This document shows positions 28,883 through 28,932 of a DNA stretch of 28,932 nucleotides, piece by piece (the first letter of the stretch is position 1; each line of letters starts with the position of its first letter). The DNA lies in contig CAYXWN010000025.1 in the NCBI GenBank assembly GCA_964468815.1, positions 1 to 28,932 on the forward strand, given 5' to 3'. This DNA is from UMGS621 sp964468815. GTDB lineage: Bacteria > Bacillota > Clostridia > Christensenellales > Borkfalkiaceae. Below the pieces are notes generated by a model, which was not told the origin of the DNA, did not search any database, and worked only from the letters and a program-made list of their open reading frames with translations. The position numbers and the translations under genes are program-made.

Positions 28883-28932
28883 TGAACCCCAAAAGTTAGA
28901 CAAACTTTTGGGGTTCACTTCAAACGTCTGTT
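28883..28932 (+). mobile_element. Left tip of an IS3-family (IS150-like) insertion sequence, truncated by the window edge
   Basis: The tip TGAACCCCAAAAGTTAGAC (28883-28901) matches the reverse complement of the window start (31-49) with one mismatch. The first 35 bases form a perfect 14-bp hairpin (28883-28896 with 28904-28917). The transposase would begin to the right, beyond the window. The orientation is the same as the copy at the left end. Confidence 0.65.

Noticed and set aside
1..28932. Composite transposon bounded by two insertion sequences
   Set aside because: The content is core housekeeping and sporulation genes, with no accessory cargo, and the element bodies lie outside the window. 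Assembly breaks at repeats explain the layout better.

Overview
The window looks like a contig from an endospore-forming Firmicute of the class Clostridia. It has genes for a SipL-type SPOCS/LysM coat protein, SpoIVFA/SpoIVFB, a SpoIIQ-like LytM protein and CotF-like coat proteins. It also has strong AGGAGG ribosome sites, consensus sigma-A promoters with 16-17 bp spacers, and riboswitch-controlled ECF vitamin transporters. I see no rRNA, tRNA, CRISPR or phage genes. Both ends of the window run into the tips of one IS3-like insertion sequence in the same orientation, which suggests the assembly stopped at a repeat.

Layout. 1-223: IS right tip and an AT-rich spacer. 224-5290: alpha/beta hydrolase, leaderless ybaK (minus), sipL-ispE, and a PlsC-like acyltransferase with a zinc ribbon (minus). 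5291-8799: gdhA with an operator-like palindrome, a terminator cluster, two tandem zinc-ribbon membrane proteins behind a structured leader, and an unrecognised membrane protein. 8876-11939: fused nadD-yqeK, rsfS, a small membrane protein and a DERA-like protein lacking its catalytic lysines. 11961-12966: FMN riboswitch and ribU. 12989-17992: a tightly coupled operon starting at a leaderless tsaE (tsaE, tsaB, rimI, alpha/beta hydrolase, membrane-anchored murF-like), then ddl behind a hairpin. 17987-19323: icd. 19354-21520: the spoIVF pair behind a sigma-E-like promoter, with a nitroreductase overlapping its end. 21619-24632: HU (minus), then a leaderless DHQS/glycerol-1-phosphate-dehydrogenase-fold gene paired with a HAD-IIA phosphatase, and a small anchored protein. 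24651-27918: SpoIIQ-like protein behind a sigma-F-like promoter, SGNH hydrolase, pyrophosphatase and two small coat-like proteins. 28097-28681: preQ1-I riboswitch and queT. 28682-28932: hairpin and IS left tip.

Themes. Sporulation genes are scattered among housekeeping genes, and two of them carry plausible compartment-specific promoters. Cell-wall precursor synthesis (murF-like, ddl) is linked to tRNA t6A modification (tsaE, tsaB). Two enzyme-fold proteins have lost their catalytic residues (DERA-like; DHQS/G1PDH-like). Three genes appear to be transcribed without a leader. I did not find an obvious new defence or mobile system. The most unusual items are the two degenerate enzymes, the MurF-like ligase whose UDP-binding domain is replaced by a membrane domain, the leaderless genes, and the 122-nt overlap of spoIVFB with the nitroreductase gene.
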